NCBI GenBank assembly: GCA_020628095.1
Contig: JAHDFP010000010.1
Location: forward strand, 1-64,000
DNA from: Saprospiraceae bacterium
Lineage (GTDB): Bacteria > Bacteroidota > Bacteroidia > Chitinophagales > Saprospiraceae
Length of the DNA stretch: 64,000 bases
Direction: 5' to 3'
Position numbers and translations under genes: made by a program. The notes under the pieces are model-generated. The model had not been told where the DNA came from, did not search any database, and saw nothing but the letters and a program-made list of their open reading frames with translations. Of the stretch, positions 7,263-17,135 are shown piece after piece (within the stretch, counting starts at the first letter, position 1; each line of letters starts with the position of its first letter).

Positions 7263-9509
7263 ATGTGGTTTGATAAGTACTATGCGTCCAGAAAGAAATT
7301 GATTATAGGCTTTGTCCTTGTGAGTGTTCTGAGCGCTTGTTTACTTCCTTTTTTAAAGTTTGCATTCAATTTTGAGCAGTTTTTCCCTGTCGGGGATAAA
7401 GACTTGGAGTTTTTTCAGGAATTTATAGAAGAGTTTGAGTCAGACGATAACTTTTTGCTCATTGCTTTTGAGCATAAGCCTTCTATTTTCGATACTTCAT
7501 TTTTGAAAAAGGTAGACCAATTTACCGATGCGGCTCAGGATGTACCTTATGTAAAAAGTGTCCAGTCTCTGACTAATTTTTCTTTTCCGACCTTAACCCC
7601 CTTAGGACCAAGGATGATTCCTGCTGTTAGTATGGACGATCCCACAGAGATGAGCAGGGATAGCATACGATTGCTTAATGACGAAAGACTGGTCCATAAT
7701 CTAATAAATCAAAATGCCAGCTCCACAGTCGTTATACTCAAAACAGAAGAAAACACCCAAATAGAAGAATGCAAGAGTATCATGCATGGAGTCAACCAGC
7801 TGATTGCTCAACATAATCTACCAGACCACTATATGCTCGGTCGTGCCTATTTTCAGACGGAATTGTCGGCCTTGCAATTCAGAGAAATATTTATGTCTAC
7901 AGTAGTCAGTAGTATATTGATTTCTATCGTTATGATATTGATTTTTCGTAGATGGCGAAGCATTCTTATTGCGCTGGGATCTATAGGTGTGGGGCTGCTA
8001 ATTTTTATGGGACTACTTTCTTTACTCGGTCGTGAGCTTACTTTGATGGCGGCGCTATATCCTATTCTTATGCTCATCGTAGGTACGAGTGATGTTATAC
8101 ACATTATGACCAAATACTTCGATGAGCTCAAGAAAGGTTTTGATAAAAAAGCGGCACTAGAAACTACGATTCGCCAGATCGGTATGGCGACCTTATTGAC
8201 TTCTCTTACGACGGCAGCAGGATTTGCTACACTTTTGAGTTCTAGAATCATTCCGATTAAGGACTTTGGTATTAACGCGGCTATGGGCGTCGTTGTGGCC
8301 TATATTGTGGTTATTGGATTTACTTGTCCTTTGTTAAGTTATTTCAGAAAAGAACAACTTATCAAGAAGACGTCTACTGATACATTTTGGAACAATATAT
8401 TGTCCCGCACTAATGCTATTACTAAGCAATATCGAGTGGCTATTAGCATTGGATTTTTCTTGTTTATCGGTGCTTGTCTGTATGGTATGTCTATGATACA
8501 TACTAATTATGAGATCGCCATGAACCTTCCCAAAGGGGCCAAGATCACAGAAGATTTCAAATACTTTGAAAAAGAGTATGCGGGTTTTCGACCCATAGAG
8601 TTTGCCGTATTTATACAAGAAGGGTATAACTATGATGACTATGAGGTGTTAGAGGCCATTACTAAAACAGAAGATTACATAAGGACAAAAGAGGAAATAG
8701 CCAGCGTCATATCACTCGGTACCATAATGAAATCACTTAACCAAGCCGTCTATGGGAACAACCCAGCCGAGTATAAAATGCCCTCCCAAGAAACCTATGC
8801 CTTAGCCAAACCTGTATTCTCCATGCTATCGGCGCAAGGAGCGGAACTGTTAGTAAGTAAAGACAAACGAAAGTCGCGCATCAGTTCTAAGATCAAGGAT
8901 ATCGGCGCCGAAAAAATTAATATTGTATCCGCTGATATAGATCGCTGGATAGATGAAAACATTGATTCTAGTATTGTGCAATTTAATCAAACAGGAACGG
9001 GTCTCATACTGGATAAGAACTCTGAATTTGTAAGGGAAAGCCTGTTATACGGCCTTGGGATGGCACTGATCATCGTCAGCTTACTTATGGGAATGCTCTT
9101 CAGAAATATCAAAATGCTCCTACTAGCACTGATCCCTAATGTGATTCCCCTATTATTTGCGGCGGCTCTCATCGGTTATTTTGATATAGCCTTAGAAGCA
9201 GGAATATCTATTGTATTCGCTATCATTTTCGGTATAGCAGTAGATGATACGATCCACTTTCTATCTAAATATAAACTGGCAAAGGACAGACTTGGTGATA
9301 GAGAAGCCGCTCTGGAGGTGAGCTTTGTAGAAACTGGAAAAGCGATCATCTTTACTTCTATTATATTATTTTTTGGATTCGCCATTATGCTTTTTTCTTC
9401 TAATCTACCCAGCGTTATTATCGGTATGCTCATCTCTGTAACTCTAGTCAGTGCGATACTTGCAGATCTGATCTTTCTGCCTGTTATCATTAGGTTTTTT
9501 GACATATAG
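7263..9509 (+). CDS. MMPL/RND-family exporter (HAE3-like)
   Basis: A 748-residue inner-membrane transporter with the internal duplication of RND proteins: an N-terminal membrane helix, a periplasmic domain (about 35-205), a block of membrane helices (about 205-415), a second periplasmic domain (about 420-595) and a second helical block (600-748). The motifs LMLIVGTSDVIHIMTKY and IFGIAVDDTIHFLSKYK are the paired fourth-helix segments; the second has the acidic DD pair used for proton coupling in RND pumps. The family moves lipids, hopanoids and other hydrophobic molecules, but the substrate here is unknown. The next gene follows after 19 bases and is probably cotranscribed. Confidence 0.9.
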   Translation: MWFDKYYASRKKLIIGFVLVSVLSACLLPFLKFAFNFEQFFPVGDKDLEFFQEFIEEFESDDNFLLIAFEHKPSIFDTSFLKKVDQFTDAAQDVPYVKSVQSLTNFSFPTLTPLGPRMIPAVSMDDPTEMSRDSIRLLNDERLVHNLINQNASSTVVILKTEENTQIEECKSIMHGVNQLIAQHNLPDHYMLGRAYFQTELSALQFREIFMSTVVSSILISIVMILIFRRWRSILIALGSIGVGLLIFMGLLSLLGRELTLMAALYPILMLIVGTSDVIHIMTKYFDELKKGFDKKAALETTIRQIGMATLLTSLTTAAGFATLLSSRIIPIKDFGINAAMGVVVAYIVVIGFTCPLLSYFRKEQLIKKTSTDTFWNNILSRTNAITKQYRVAISIGFFLFIGACLYGMSMIHTNYEIAMNLPKGAKITEDFKYFEKEYAGFRPIEFAVFIQEGYNYDDYEVLEAITKTEDYIRTKEEIASVISLGTIMKSLNQAVYGNNPAEYKMPSQETYALAKPVFSMLSAQGAELLVSKDKRKSRISSKIKDIGAEKINIVSADIDRWIDENIDSSIVQFNQTGTGLILDKNSEFVRESLLYGLGMALIIVSLLMGMLFRNIKMLLLALIPNVIPLLFAAALIGYFDIALEAGISIVFAIIFGIAVDDTIHFLSKYKLAKDRLGDREAALEVSFVETGKAIIFTSIILFFGFAIMLFSSNLPSVIIGMLISVTLVSAILADLIFLPVIIRFFDI

Positions 9510-9528
9510 ATAAGTTACCTTTAGGCTT

Positions 9529-11217
9529 ATGTTAGCCATATTGCAATACTGGATTGTCGCACTTATAGTATGTGTTAGCCTAGGAGATTTCGTTCTCCAT
9601 ATCTTGTCAAAGTTATATAGAGAGGAAGCTGATCCGAGTTATAAGTTTTTGTGGCAATTTTTAATAGGACTGGCGACCATAACTTTTTTGGCTAATGTTA
9701 CTTCACTTTTTTTTAGGATCAATGCAGAGTTCTATTGTCTGGCAATAATACTTTCTGTTTTTTGGCTCATAAAGAATCGCTCACGGATAGTACATATACG
9801 CCCATATTTATTTGACCCATTAACAAGATCTCCTTTGTTGTCTTTCTTGTATGTTGTGCTGGTCCTCATCACGGCACATCAGTGTTGTCTACTTACAGAT
9901 AATGTTGATCAGTGGGGTTACTACCTTCCTTTAGTGCGCTGGATAGAAAACTATCCCTTGATTCCTGGCTTAGCCAATCTCAATGCGCGCTTTGGTTTTA
10001 ATTCTGCCTATCACATGTCTCACGCAATATTTAGTCAGACGTTTATTTTTAGAGATGGTATATATGCGCTGACAGGTTTGCTATACCTTATTTTTTCTTT
10101 CCAAATATTTAAAACCATCAAAGAATGGTGGGTAACTAAACAGGAATTACACCCAGAGCAGTTTCTTTTTTTGTCAGCATTCGTTTTCCCTTTTTTCTTT
10201 CTGATTAATTCTATGGATGCGGATTACCCGACCATATTCATAGGTGTTTTTCTTATCTCGGTTTGTATCAAAAGAATCAGGTTACAACAGATATGGAAAA
10301 TGGATGTAGAATTCTGGAGTTACGTGTTATTGGCATTATACCTATTTACTGTCAGGCCCTTTTCTATATTCTATCTTTTATATCCACTGATATTTTTAGT
10401 TCGCGGCATAAGAACAATTCCTCACAAAGAGTTGATCGTATTGATACTTCTACCCTTGATATATGTATTACCATGGTTAGTAAGAAATTATATCATGAGT
10501 GGGTATCTTATTTTTCCGCTCTACTTTATGGACTTTTTGGATGCCGACTGGAAAGTTTCTGAGCTAATGACAAAGAACTCTTATCTCATTATCAAAGAAT
10601 TTGCGAAGCTGGAATTGATTCGTCATGAGTACGATTATATGGGTGTGACATCCCCTGCATTCATGACATGGATTGGTCCTTGGTTGGAAAATAACTTTTC
10701 GTTGCTTATAGGTAAGATTGTTATCCTTGGTTTACCTCTTACTTTTATTGCGAGTGCCTTGCTGGTTTTTAAAAAGAAAATATCTCGACCCCATAAGGGC
10801 TTGATAGTTGTTCTCTCGCTTATTGTGGTGCTTTGGTTTTATAATTATCCTTCTATAAGATTTGGCTGGGCGTACATACTGTCGTTAATGATACTTTGCT
10901 TTTATCTAGGTATTAGCCCATATAAATCTATTGTAAAATTATCAACGTATATATTAATAGCGTTACTATTTATCTCATACGCCAGATCGGGAATAAGAGT
11001 AATCAAAAGTTATAACAAGGAATGCCTTATTAGTCCAATGGAATTGCCACGCCCAGAAACTCAGCCCACAACAAAAGATGGAATAAGTATCAAGAGAAGT
11101 AGTAGCCATTATTGTTATGGCATCTCGCCACCATGTATCCCATCCCATCATAATCAGGTCATAGAGCCGCGAGGCCAAGCTATAACCGATGGATTTAGAA
11201 CTAAAAAAAATCAATAA
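9529..11217 (+). CDS. LIC_10190-like multi-span membrane protein
   Basis: A 562-residue integral membrane protein with about a dozen hydrophobic segments, laid out like membrane glycosyltransferase or polymerase families (DNVDQWGYYLPLVRWIENYPLIPG early, AYHMSHAIF soon after). The polar C-terminal tail has two cysteines (YCYGISPPCIP) and ends LRG-like then DGFRTKKNQ (here EPRGQAITDGFR). From memory this matches the conserved tail of proteins annotated as the LIC_10190 family, so the odd C-terminus is probably native, not a frameshift product. The function is unknown; a role in envelope sugar or lipid assembly with the upstream exporter is inference. It overlaps converging rsgA by seven bases. 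Confidence 0.7.
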   Translation: MLAILQYWIVALIVCVSLGDFVLHILSKLYREEADPSYKFLWQFLIGLATITFLANVTSLFFRINAEFYCLAIILSVFWLIKNRSRIVHIRPYLFDPLTRSPLLSFLYVVLVLITAHQCCLLTDNVDQWGYYLPLVRWIENYPLIPGLANLNARFGFNSAYHMSHAIFSQTFIFRDGIYALTGLLYLIFSFQIFKTIKEWWVTKQELHPEQFLFLSAFVFPFFFLINSMDADYPTIFIGVFLISVCIKRIRLQQIWKMDVEFWSYVLLALYLFTVRPFSIFYLLYPLIFLVRGIRTIPHKELIVLILLPLIYVLPWLVRNYIMSGYLIFPLYFMDFLDADWKVSELMTKNSYLIIKEFAKLELIRHEYDYMGVTSPAFMTWIGPWLENNFSLLIGKIVILGLPLTFIASALLVFKKKISRPHKGLIVVLSLIVVLWFYNYPSIRFGWAYILSLMILCFYLGISPYKSIVKLSTYILIALLFISYARSGIRVIKSYNKECLISPMELPRPETQPTTKDGISIKRSSSHYCYGISPPCIPSHHNQVIEPRGQAITDGFRTKKNQ

Positions 11218-12158
11218 TCGCTATTCCTTTCCCAGTAGTTTTGGTCTTCTATTTCGTCCAAGATTTGTAGATAATTTTGGTAGCGATAGATGCTGACTTC
11301 TTCGGTTTCTAATTTTTCTTTGACCTTACACTTGGGCTCGTTACGATGTAGACAATTATCAAATTTACATTCTGCCGATAACTCGAAAAATTCTTTAAAA
11401 TTGTGAGCTACATCTTGAGTTTCCAGATGATTAAAACCCAAGGTTTTGATACCTGGACTATCAATGATTCTTGTGTCCGCATTGATCTCAAACATCTCCG
11501 CGAAAGTGGTCGTATGCTGCCCTTTACCAGTAAAATCTGATAATGATTTAGTCTTGAGATCGAGACCAGCATGGACTGCATTGATCAAGGAAGATTTGCC
11601 GACACCAGATTGACCGCTGAACAAAGTGGTGTTCTTTTGTAGAATGGTTCTTATCTCCTCTATTCCTGCACCTGTTTTGGCAGACAAGAGATAAGAAGGA
11701 TAGCCGATGTTCTCATATATTTCTTTGAGATGATGATATAGATCGAGGTCATATTCGTCATATAGGTCAGACTTATTATAACAGATATGCACAGGAATAT
11801 CATAAGGCTCCGTCATGAGTAAAAAGCGATCTATAAAGCCTTGCTTAAGTTTGGGATTCTTGATGGTAACTATAAGTATGGCTTGATCTATATTGGCGGC
11901 GAGTATATGTAAGAAGTGCTTTTTTCTCGGCGATTGTCTTATGACATAATTCTTTCTATCCAATATCTCATGTATTAATCCAGAGGCCTGCTTCTCTTCT
12001 CTCGTAATAAGGACACGGTCACCCACAGCAACGGGATTAGTCACTTTTTTATTCTCTAATCTGAATTTACCGACGATACGACAAGGTAAGATCTGACCTT
12101 CGGAGATTTTGACTTCGTACCAGCTGCCTGTGGATCTGATGATTAAGCCTTCCTCCAT
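11211..12158 (-). CDS. rsgA: Ribosome small-subunit GTPase RsgA
   Basis: A 315-residue circularly permuted GTPase that acts late in 30S ribosome maturation. The N-terminal OB fold (residues 1-75) is followed by the permuted GTPase motifs: G4 CYNKSDL, G1 GQSGVGKSS at 182-190, then G3 DSPGIKTLG. A C-terminal zinc-binding element has spaced cysteines and a histidine (CKFDNCLHRNEPKC). Its start codon directly abuts the stop of the upstream prenylglyceryl phosphate synthase gene, indicating cotranscription. Full family length. Confidence 0.96.
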   Translation of the reverse strand: MEEGLIIRSTGSWYEVKISEGQILPCRIVGKFRLENKKVTNPVAVGDRVLITREEKQASGLIHEILDRKNYVIRQSPRKKHFLHILAANIDQAILIVTIKNPKLKQGFIDRFLLMTEPYDIPVHICYNKSDLYDEYDLDLYHHLKEIYENIGYPSYLLSAKTGAGIEEIRTILQKNTTLFSGQSGVGKSSLINAVHAGLDLKTKSLSDFTGKGQHTTTFAEMFEINADTRIIDSPGIKTLGFNHLETQDVAHNFKEFFELSAECKFDNCLHRNEPKCKVKEKLETEEVSIYRYQNYLQILDEIEDQNYWERNSDY

Positions 12159-12911
12159 TTAGTTAAACACAGATTGCACAGAATGAATGGCTGCGGACAT
12201 GTCTATAATCAGATGACGATCTTGTTCTATCGCATTCCCTACGACAATCATATCTGCTCCGGCACGCGCATTAGCCTCTGCCTTTTCTGGAGTTCTTATA
12301 CCCCCACCTACTATTAACGGTATGCTTATATGCTTTCTGACGTCACTTATCATATCTGTGGATACTGGAATATTAGCGCCGCTACCGGCCTCTAGGTAAA
12401 TCATCTTATGGCCGAGCATTTCGCCAGCCATAGCCGTGGCGACGGCGATTTCGTTTTTACCTCTTGGGATGGCTTGTGTGTGACTCATATAATTAACAGC
12501 GGTAGTCTGACCGCCCTCTATTAGCATATATCCTGTAGATAATATTTCTAATTTAGATTGCCTTAATAGACCAGCTGTCTCTACATGTTTTCCTATGAGT
12601 AGATCAGGATTCCTTCCAGAGATCAGACTGAGTAATAATATGCCATCGGCATACGGCGTAATTTGATACCCGCTACCTGGAAATAGAATGCAGGATATCT
12701 CGCTATAATCTTTTATTATCTTGATGGTATCCTCTAGGCTTGTATCCATCATAACACTACCCCCGATCAAAAAATAATCGACATGTGCGTCATTAGAGAT
12801 TTTAACTAATTTTTCTAGATCTGTATGACTCGACTTATAGGGGTCGATTAAGACAGAAAAGAGTTTCTTTCCCTGTGACTGAGACGTTAATATCCTGTTG
12901 TATATATTCAA
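12159..12911 (-). CDS. pcrB: Geranylgeranylglyceryl/heptaprenylglyceryl phosphate synthase (PcrB family)
   Basis: A 250-residue TIM-barrel enzyme that joins a polyprenyl diphosphate to glycerol-1-phosphate through an ether bond, the archaeal-type reaction. Family signatures are KKLFSVLIDPYK near the start, FLIGGSVMM, LLSLISGRNPDLLIG, the conserved YLEAGSGA, and the phosphate-binding GGGIRTPEKA and VVGNAIE loops. Its length fits the longer group found in archaea and Bacteroidota rather than the ~230-residue Bacillus heptaprenyl form. The only in-frame start is TTG at 12911, since a TAA lies just upstream. It probably shares a transcript with rsgA. The chain length of its substrate cannot be read here. 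Confidence 0.9.
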   Translation of the reverse strand: MNIYNRILTSQSQGKKLFSVLIDPYKSSHTDLEKLVKISNDAHVDYFLIGGSVMMDTSLEDTIKIIKDYSEISCILFPGSGYQITPYADGILLLSLISGRNPDLLIGKHVETAGLLRQSKLEILSTGYMLIEGGQTTAVNYMSHTQAIPRGKNEIAVATAMAGEMLGHKMIYLEAGSGANIPVSTDMISDVRKHISIPLIVGGGIRTPEKAEANARAGADMIVVGNAIEQDRHLIIDMSAAIHSVQSVFN

Positions 12912-12983
12912 TCCAGATTCTTATCTTCCTAAAGGTATGTACATTGCATCAATATAAAAACCCACACACCATTATATGGTCTT

Positions 12984-14162
12984 ATGACATCTAATATAGT
13001 TATGCAAAAGTTATTACAGCTTGTGACAGGTTTGCTTGTGTATAGCACACTATCGGCACAGTCGGATAGTACCCTATATCACGCTCAGATAGCCTATGAG
13101 CAACAAGACTATCAGAGTGCTTTCGACCTTTATAATACTTGTTTTACGGCAGATTCTTCTAATGTATTTTGTTGTGAAAAAACGGGAATAAGTGCCTATC
13201 GGCTTGGTGATAGTCCATCAGCCAAAAGTATATTCTCACACCTTATTACGATAGATACATTCAGCAAAACAGGACACGCCCAACTCGCATCCATCTACGA
13301 GCAAGAAAAAAACACACCTAAAGCCATCAAGCATTATAACATACTCAAAAAACTTTTTCCTGATAATGCATACTATCAAAGAAAACTCGGACAGCAATAT
13401 ATGCAAGCCAACCTTATAAGAGAGGCTTTTGAAAATTATAGTAGTGCTTATAAACTAAATGATAAAGACATGGTCGCCTTGCAAGGCATTGCTGAGATCT
13501 TCCTTGCTAATGAGCAGTACACAGACGCGGACTCCATACTTACGATAGGTCTGCAGAGAGACTCTCTTAATGTGAAAATGAATCAACTCTATGCAAGAAG
13601 CCAATACAAACAGAAAAATTACAATAATACCATTGCATCCCTAGAAAAGATAAATGGTAGGATAGACCTCAGTCCTTATTTCAATAAGATGCTTGGATAT
13701 TCTTATATCCAGATTGATTCCTTTGAGAGGTCGATATTCTTTTTAGAAAAATCACTTATGGATGCAGGTAGTCGAGAATATGCGCACTATTATCTAGCGA
13801 CCGCTTACGAAAACCTTGATAATCAAGAATACGCGATATATCATTATAAAGAAGCGCTAAAAGAAGGTATCTCTAAGAATGTATCGACTTATCACCGCAA
13901 CCTGGCCAATATCTATAATGGTGACAGTAATCTCAAAGAGGCGATACCACATTATCAGGATGCCTATAAATACAATGACGATCCGATCATCTTATTTTAT
14001 CTGGCGCGGGCTTCTGATGATTATTATAAGGATAAGAACATCGCGATGCGCTATTACAAAAAGTACCTTAAGTCAGCCCATAAGAATAAACAGTACAAGA
14101 GTTATAGTGAAAAGAGAATAAGATATCTCAAAGAACTGAAACATCAGTCAGGCCAAGAATAA
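12984..14162 (+). CDS. Secreted or periplasmic TPR-repeat protein
   Basis: A 392-residue protein with an N-terminal signal peptide (MQKLLQLVTGLLVYSTLSAQ; translation may start at 12984 or at the second ATG, 13002). The rest is a tandem array of tetratricopeptide helices with the usual spaced Ala, Tyr and Gly residues: AQIAYEQQDYQSAFDLYNTC, then AQLASIYEQEKNTPKAIKHY, KLGQQYMQANLIREAFENY and further units to the C-terminus. Such superhelices bind proteins or peptides; there is no catalytic domain. It converges with the polyprenyl synthase gene four bases away. Confidence 0.8.
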   Translation: MTSNIVMQKLLQLVTGLLVYSTLSAQSDSTLYHAQIAYEQQDYQSAFDLYNTCFTADSSNVFCCEKTGISAYRLGDSPSAKSIFSHLITIDTFSKTGHAQLASIYEQEKNTPKAIKHYNILKKLFPDNAYYQRKLGQQYMQANLIREAFENYSSAYKLNDKDMVALQGIAEIFLANEQYTDADSILTIGLQRDSLNVKMNQLYARSQYKQKNYNNTIASLEKINGRIDLSPYFNKMLGYSYIQIDSFERSIFFLEKSLMDAGSREYAHYYLATAYENLDNQEYAIYHYKEALKEGISKNVSTYHRNLANIYNGDSNLKEAIPHYQDAYKYNDDPIILFYLARASDDYYKDKNIAMRYYKKYLKSAHKNKQYKSYSEKRIRYLKELKHQSGQE

Positions 14163-14166
14163 TGGA

Positions 14167-15150
14167 CTATTTCTTCCTACTTATGACATAATCCACGAGC
14201 TTCTCCATGCTTTCGCGACTTTCTGAGTTGGGGCATTTGTGTAAGAGTTCTAGGGCTTGATTTTTATAGTCCTGCATAATGGATTGGCTGTATTCTATGC
14301 CTCCTTTTTCATGGACGAATTGTATGACTTCTTTTATAACCTTTGGCTTAGTGGAGTGTTTTTTTATGCTTTTGATTATATGTCTTTTCTCCGATGAGCT
14401 GGATTGCGATAGGGCATAGATCAGAGGTAAGGTCATCTTCTTTTCTTTGATATCTATTCCTCGTGGTTTGCCTATGGAGCTTGTGCCATAATCGAACAGG
14501 TCATCTTTGATCTGAAAGGCAATACCTATTTTTTCACCGAACTTTCTCATCGTATCTATCGCCACCTTATTATCTGTTACCGAGGATGTCCCCGCTGCAC
14601 AAGAAGATGAGATAAGCGATGCCGTCTTTTGCCTTATTATATCAAAGTAGATGGATTCTTTGATGTCTAGCTTTCTGGCTTTTTCTATCTGCAATAGTTC
14701 CCCTTCACTCATTTCTTTGACAGCCTGAGATACGATCTTTAGTATATCAAACTCATCATTATCTAGGGCCAATAATAGCCCTCTCGATAAAAGATAATCG
14801 CCTACCAATACGGCTATCTTATTTTTCCATATCGCATTGATAGATAGAAAGCCTCTTCTTTCGTTGGAGTCATCTACGACGTCGTCATGTACCAATGTCG
14901 CTGTATGTAAGAGCTCTATAAGGGAAGCCGCATTATAAGTAGAACTATTCACTTCTCCCCACATCTTGGCACTAAGAAAAACGAACATCGGTCGGACTTG
15001 CTTTCCTTTCCTTTGCACGATGTAATATGTAATCTTGTCCAGTAGAGGGACATGAGATTTCATCGACTTTTTGAAATGCTTCTCAAATCGCAAGAGGTCC
15101 TCCTCAATGGGAGATTTGATGGATTTTATGGGAGAAGTGGTTAGGAACAT
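14167..15150 (-). CDS. trans-polyprenyl diphosphate synthase
   Basis: A 327-residue all-helical prenyltransferase that extends allylic diphosphates with isopentenyl diphosphate. The first aspartate-rich motif DDVVD is at 89-93 within LVHDDVVDDSNERRG; the second, DDLFD, is at 216-220 within FQIKDDLFDYG. Length fits the long-chain class (octaprenyl or heptaprenyl, for menaquinone side chains) better than the ~300-residue short-chain class. I place the start at ATG 15150; the frame opens nine bases earlier at a TTG. It lies 1.3 kb from the prenylglyceryl phosphate synthase gene and could supply its substrate, which is inference. Confidence 0.92.
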   Translation of the reverse strand: MFLTTSPIKSIKSPIEEDLLRFEKHFKKSMKSHVPLLDKITYYIVQRKGKQVRPMFVFLSAKMWGEVNSSTYNAASLIELLHTATLVHDDVVDDSNERRGFLSINAIWKNKIAVLVGDYLLSRGLLLALDNDEFDILKIVSQAVKEMSEGELLQIEKARKLDIKESIYFDIIRQKTASLISSSCAAGTSSVTDNKVAIDTMRKFGEKIGIAFQIKDDLFDYGTSSIGKPRGIDIKEKKMTLPLIYALSQSSSSEKRHIIKSIKKHSTKPKVIKEVIQFVHEKGGIEYSQSIMQDYKNQALELLHKCPNSESRESMEKLVDYVISRKK

Positions 15151-15203
15151 ATCGTGCAAGATACTTTATTCATTATCCAACTAACATATAGGAGTTATAA
15201 AAG

Positions 15204-15232
15204 TTGTGGCAATTAACTAAATCATATCTTTG
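15204..15232 (+). promoter_or_regulatory. Bacteroidota-type promoter of aspS
   Basis: TTG (15204-15206) and TATCTTTG (15225-15232) are separated by 18 bases, a close match to the primary-sigma promoter of Bacteroidota. Transcription should start near 15239, leaving a leader of about a dozen bases before the ATG at 15252. Confidence 0.6.
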
Positions 15233-15251
15233 CGGCGAATAATAAAAAAGT

Positions 15252-17030
15252 ATGTATAGAAGTCATAATTGTGGAGAACTCAGGATGGACCATGTAGGAC
15301 AAACAGTGACGCTTTCTGGATGGGTTCAGAAGAGTCGTGATTTGGGTGGGTTGACCTTTGTTGACCTGAGAGATAGATATGGAATTACGCAACTTGTTTT
15401 CAATATGGACGAAAATCAAGTCCTGACGGAAAAGGCCAGAAAGCTGGGACGCGAATTCGTCGTCAGAGCGGAGGGACAGGTACGTGAACGCAGCAGTAAA
15501 AATGCCAATAGAGCCACAGGAAATATAGAAATAGATGTCAAGGACTTACAAATATTAAATGCTTCTAAGACGCCTCCATTTACTATAGAGGAAGACACTG
15601 ACGGCGGTGAGGACTTACGTATGAAATACCGTTATCTCGACCTGAGACGCGGTCCTTTGCAACGTAATCTGATGTTCCGTAGTAAGCTCGCAGTAGAGAC
15701 GAGAAAGTATCTATCAGACGTCGGCTTTATAGAGGTAGAAACACCTAATCTTATAAAAAGTACACCTGAAGGGGCACGTGATTTTGTTGTACCAAGTCGT
15801 ATGAATCCGGGCGAATTTTATGCCCTGCCACAATCACCTCAGACCTTTAAGCAGATACTGATGGTGGGAGGATTTGATAAGTATTTTCAGATAGTCAAAT
15901 GCTTTAGGGACGAAGACCTCAGAGCGGATCGCCAGCCGGAGTTTACTCAGATAGACTGCGAGATGTCCTTCGTGACAAGAGATCAGATTTTGGATACGTT
16001 CGAGGGATTGACCAAGTATCTTTTTAAGCAAATGTTAGATACTGAATTGCCAGACTTTCCTAAGATGTCTTATGATGAGGCGATGGAAAGATATGGTAGT
16101 GATAAGCCAGATACTAGATTCGGTATGGAGTTCACAGATATGACAGAGACGGTTAAGGGCAAGGGTTTTGGTGTGTTTGATAGTGCAGAATTTATAGCGG
16201 GTATCTGTGCCGAAGGCATTGCAGAATCTTACTCTAACAAAGATCTCAAGCAACTAACAGAATGGCTACAGCGACCACAAATAGGTTGTAAAGGCTTAGT
16301 CTATGCCAAGCTGAATAATGATGGTACTATAAAATCCACAGTCGGCAAATTCTATTCTGATGATGATCTTAAGTTATGGGCTGAAAAAATGGGTGGTAAG
16401 TCAGGAGATATTTTGCTTCTTCTTTGTGGCGAAAAAGAAAAAACGCAAAAGCAACTGAATGAGTTGCGTCTGGAAATGGGTCGTCGATTGGGCTTGATGG
16501 ACCCTAAGGTATTTAATCCACTGTGGGTGGTGGACTTTCCATTATTAGAGTGGGACGAAGAGTCAGAGAGATTCCATGCTATGCACCATCCATTCACCTC
16601 TCCTAAGACAGAGGACATAGATAGAATGATGACTGGAGATCACGAGACGATGAAAGCACTCCGCGCTGATGCTTATGACTTAGTTATCAATGGTGTAGAA
16701 ATAGGAGGAGGTTCTGTAAGAATACATGATAGAGATCTGCAGTCTAAGAATTTTGATCTTCTAGGATTTACCAAAGAAGAGGCAGAAGCACAATTCGGTT
16801 TTCTTTTAGGTGCTTTTGAGTATGGTGCACCGCCTCATGGTGGTATCGCCTTCGGTTTTGATAGATTGAATGCTGTCATGAATGGTCAAAATTCTATAAG
16901 AGATTTCATTGCTTTTCCTAAGAATACAAGTGGACGAGATATGATGATAGATGCGCCATCGCCAGTAGATAATGAGCAACTGGACGAGTTATATCTATCC
17001 TTACAGGAGATAGAGAAATCAGGGGCATAG
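15252..17030 (+). CDS. aspS: Aspartyl-tRNA synthetase
   Basis: A 592-residue class IIb synthetase of the bacterial type that charges tRNA-Asp with aspartate. An N-terminal OB fold binds the anticodon (residues 1-110; [20 protein letters not shown]). Class II motif 2 is [14 protein letters not shown] at about 218-231, and motif 3 is GIAFGFDR at 531-538. The bacterial insertion domain lies between them at about 285-425. Full length, no missing motifs. A strong promoter lies just upstream and an AT-rich hairpin at 17054-17080 follows the stop. Confidence 0.98.
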   Translation: MYRSHNCGELRMDHVGQTVTLSGWVQKSRDLGGLTFVDLRDRYGITQLVFNMDENQVLTEKARKLGREFVVRAEGQVRERSSKNANRATGNIEIDVKDLQILNASKTPPFTIEEDTDGGEDLRMKYRYLDLRRGPLQRNLMFRSKLAVETRKYLSDVGFIEVETPNLIKSTPEGARDFVVPSRMNPGEFYALPQSPQTFKQILMVGGFDKYFQIVKCFRDEDLRADRQPEFTQIDCEMSFVTRDQILDTFEGLTKYLFKQMLDTELPDFPKMSYDEAMERYGSDKPDTRFGMEFTDMTETVKGKGFGVFDSAEFIAGICAEGIAESYSNKDLKQLTEWLQRPQIGCKGLVYAKLNNDGTIKSTVGKFYSDDDLKLWAEKMGGKSGDILLLLCGEKEKTQKQLNELRLEMGRRLGLMDPKVFNPLWVVDFPLLEWDEESERFHAMHHPFTSPKTEDIDRMMTGDHETMKALRADAYDLVINGVEIGGGSVRIHDRDLQSKNFDLLGFTKEEAEAQFGFLLGAFEYGAPPHGGIAFGFDRLNAVMNGQNSIRDFIAFPKNTSGRDMMIDAPSPVDNEQLDELYLSLQEIEKSGA

Positions 17031-17053
17031 ACCACAAATAAGGCTGTTCTAAT

Positions 17054-17080
17054 AAATTATTTAGACAAGTCTAATAATTT
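17054..17080. terminator. AT-rich hairpin between aspS and odhB
   Basis: Arms at 17054-17066 and 17069-17080 (aaattatttagac and gtctaataattt) pair almost perfectly around a two-base loop, with one extra T in the left arm. It may end aspS transcripts. There is no T-run after it, and the following TTG could serve as the -33 element of the next promoter, so a regulatory role is also possible. Confidence 0.35.
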
Positions 17081-17112
17081 GATCTGAGATTCTACATATT
17101 CTCATAATTTTG
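17079..17112 (+). promoter_or_regulatory. Candidate promoter of odhB
   Basis: TTG (17079-17081) and TAATTTTG (17105-17112) are 23 bases apart, at the long end for Bacteroidota promoters. The start codon follows at 17136. Confidence 0.35.
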
Positions 17113-17135
17113 TATTCAAAGCAAAGCGAAATAAA

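Noticed and set aside
10975-11217. Suspected frameshift at the C-terminus of the LIC_10190-like protein
   Set aside because: The polar tail with two cysteines and GFR ending appears to be the normal family tail, so no frameshift is needed to explain it.
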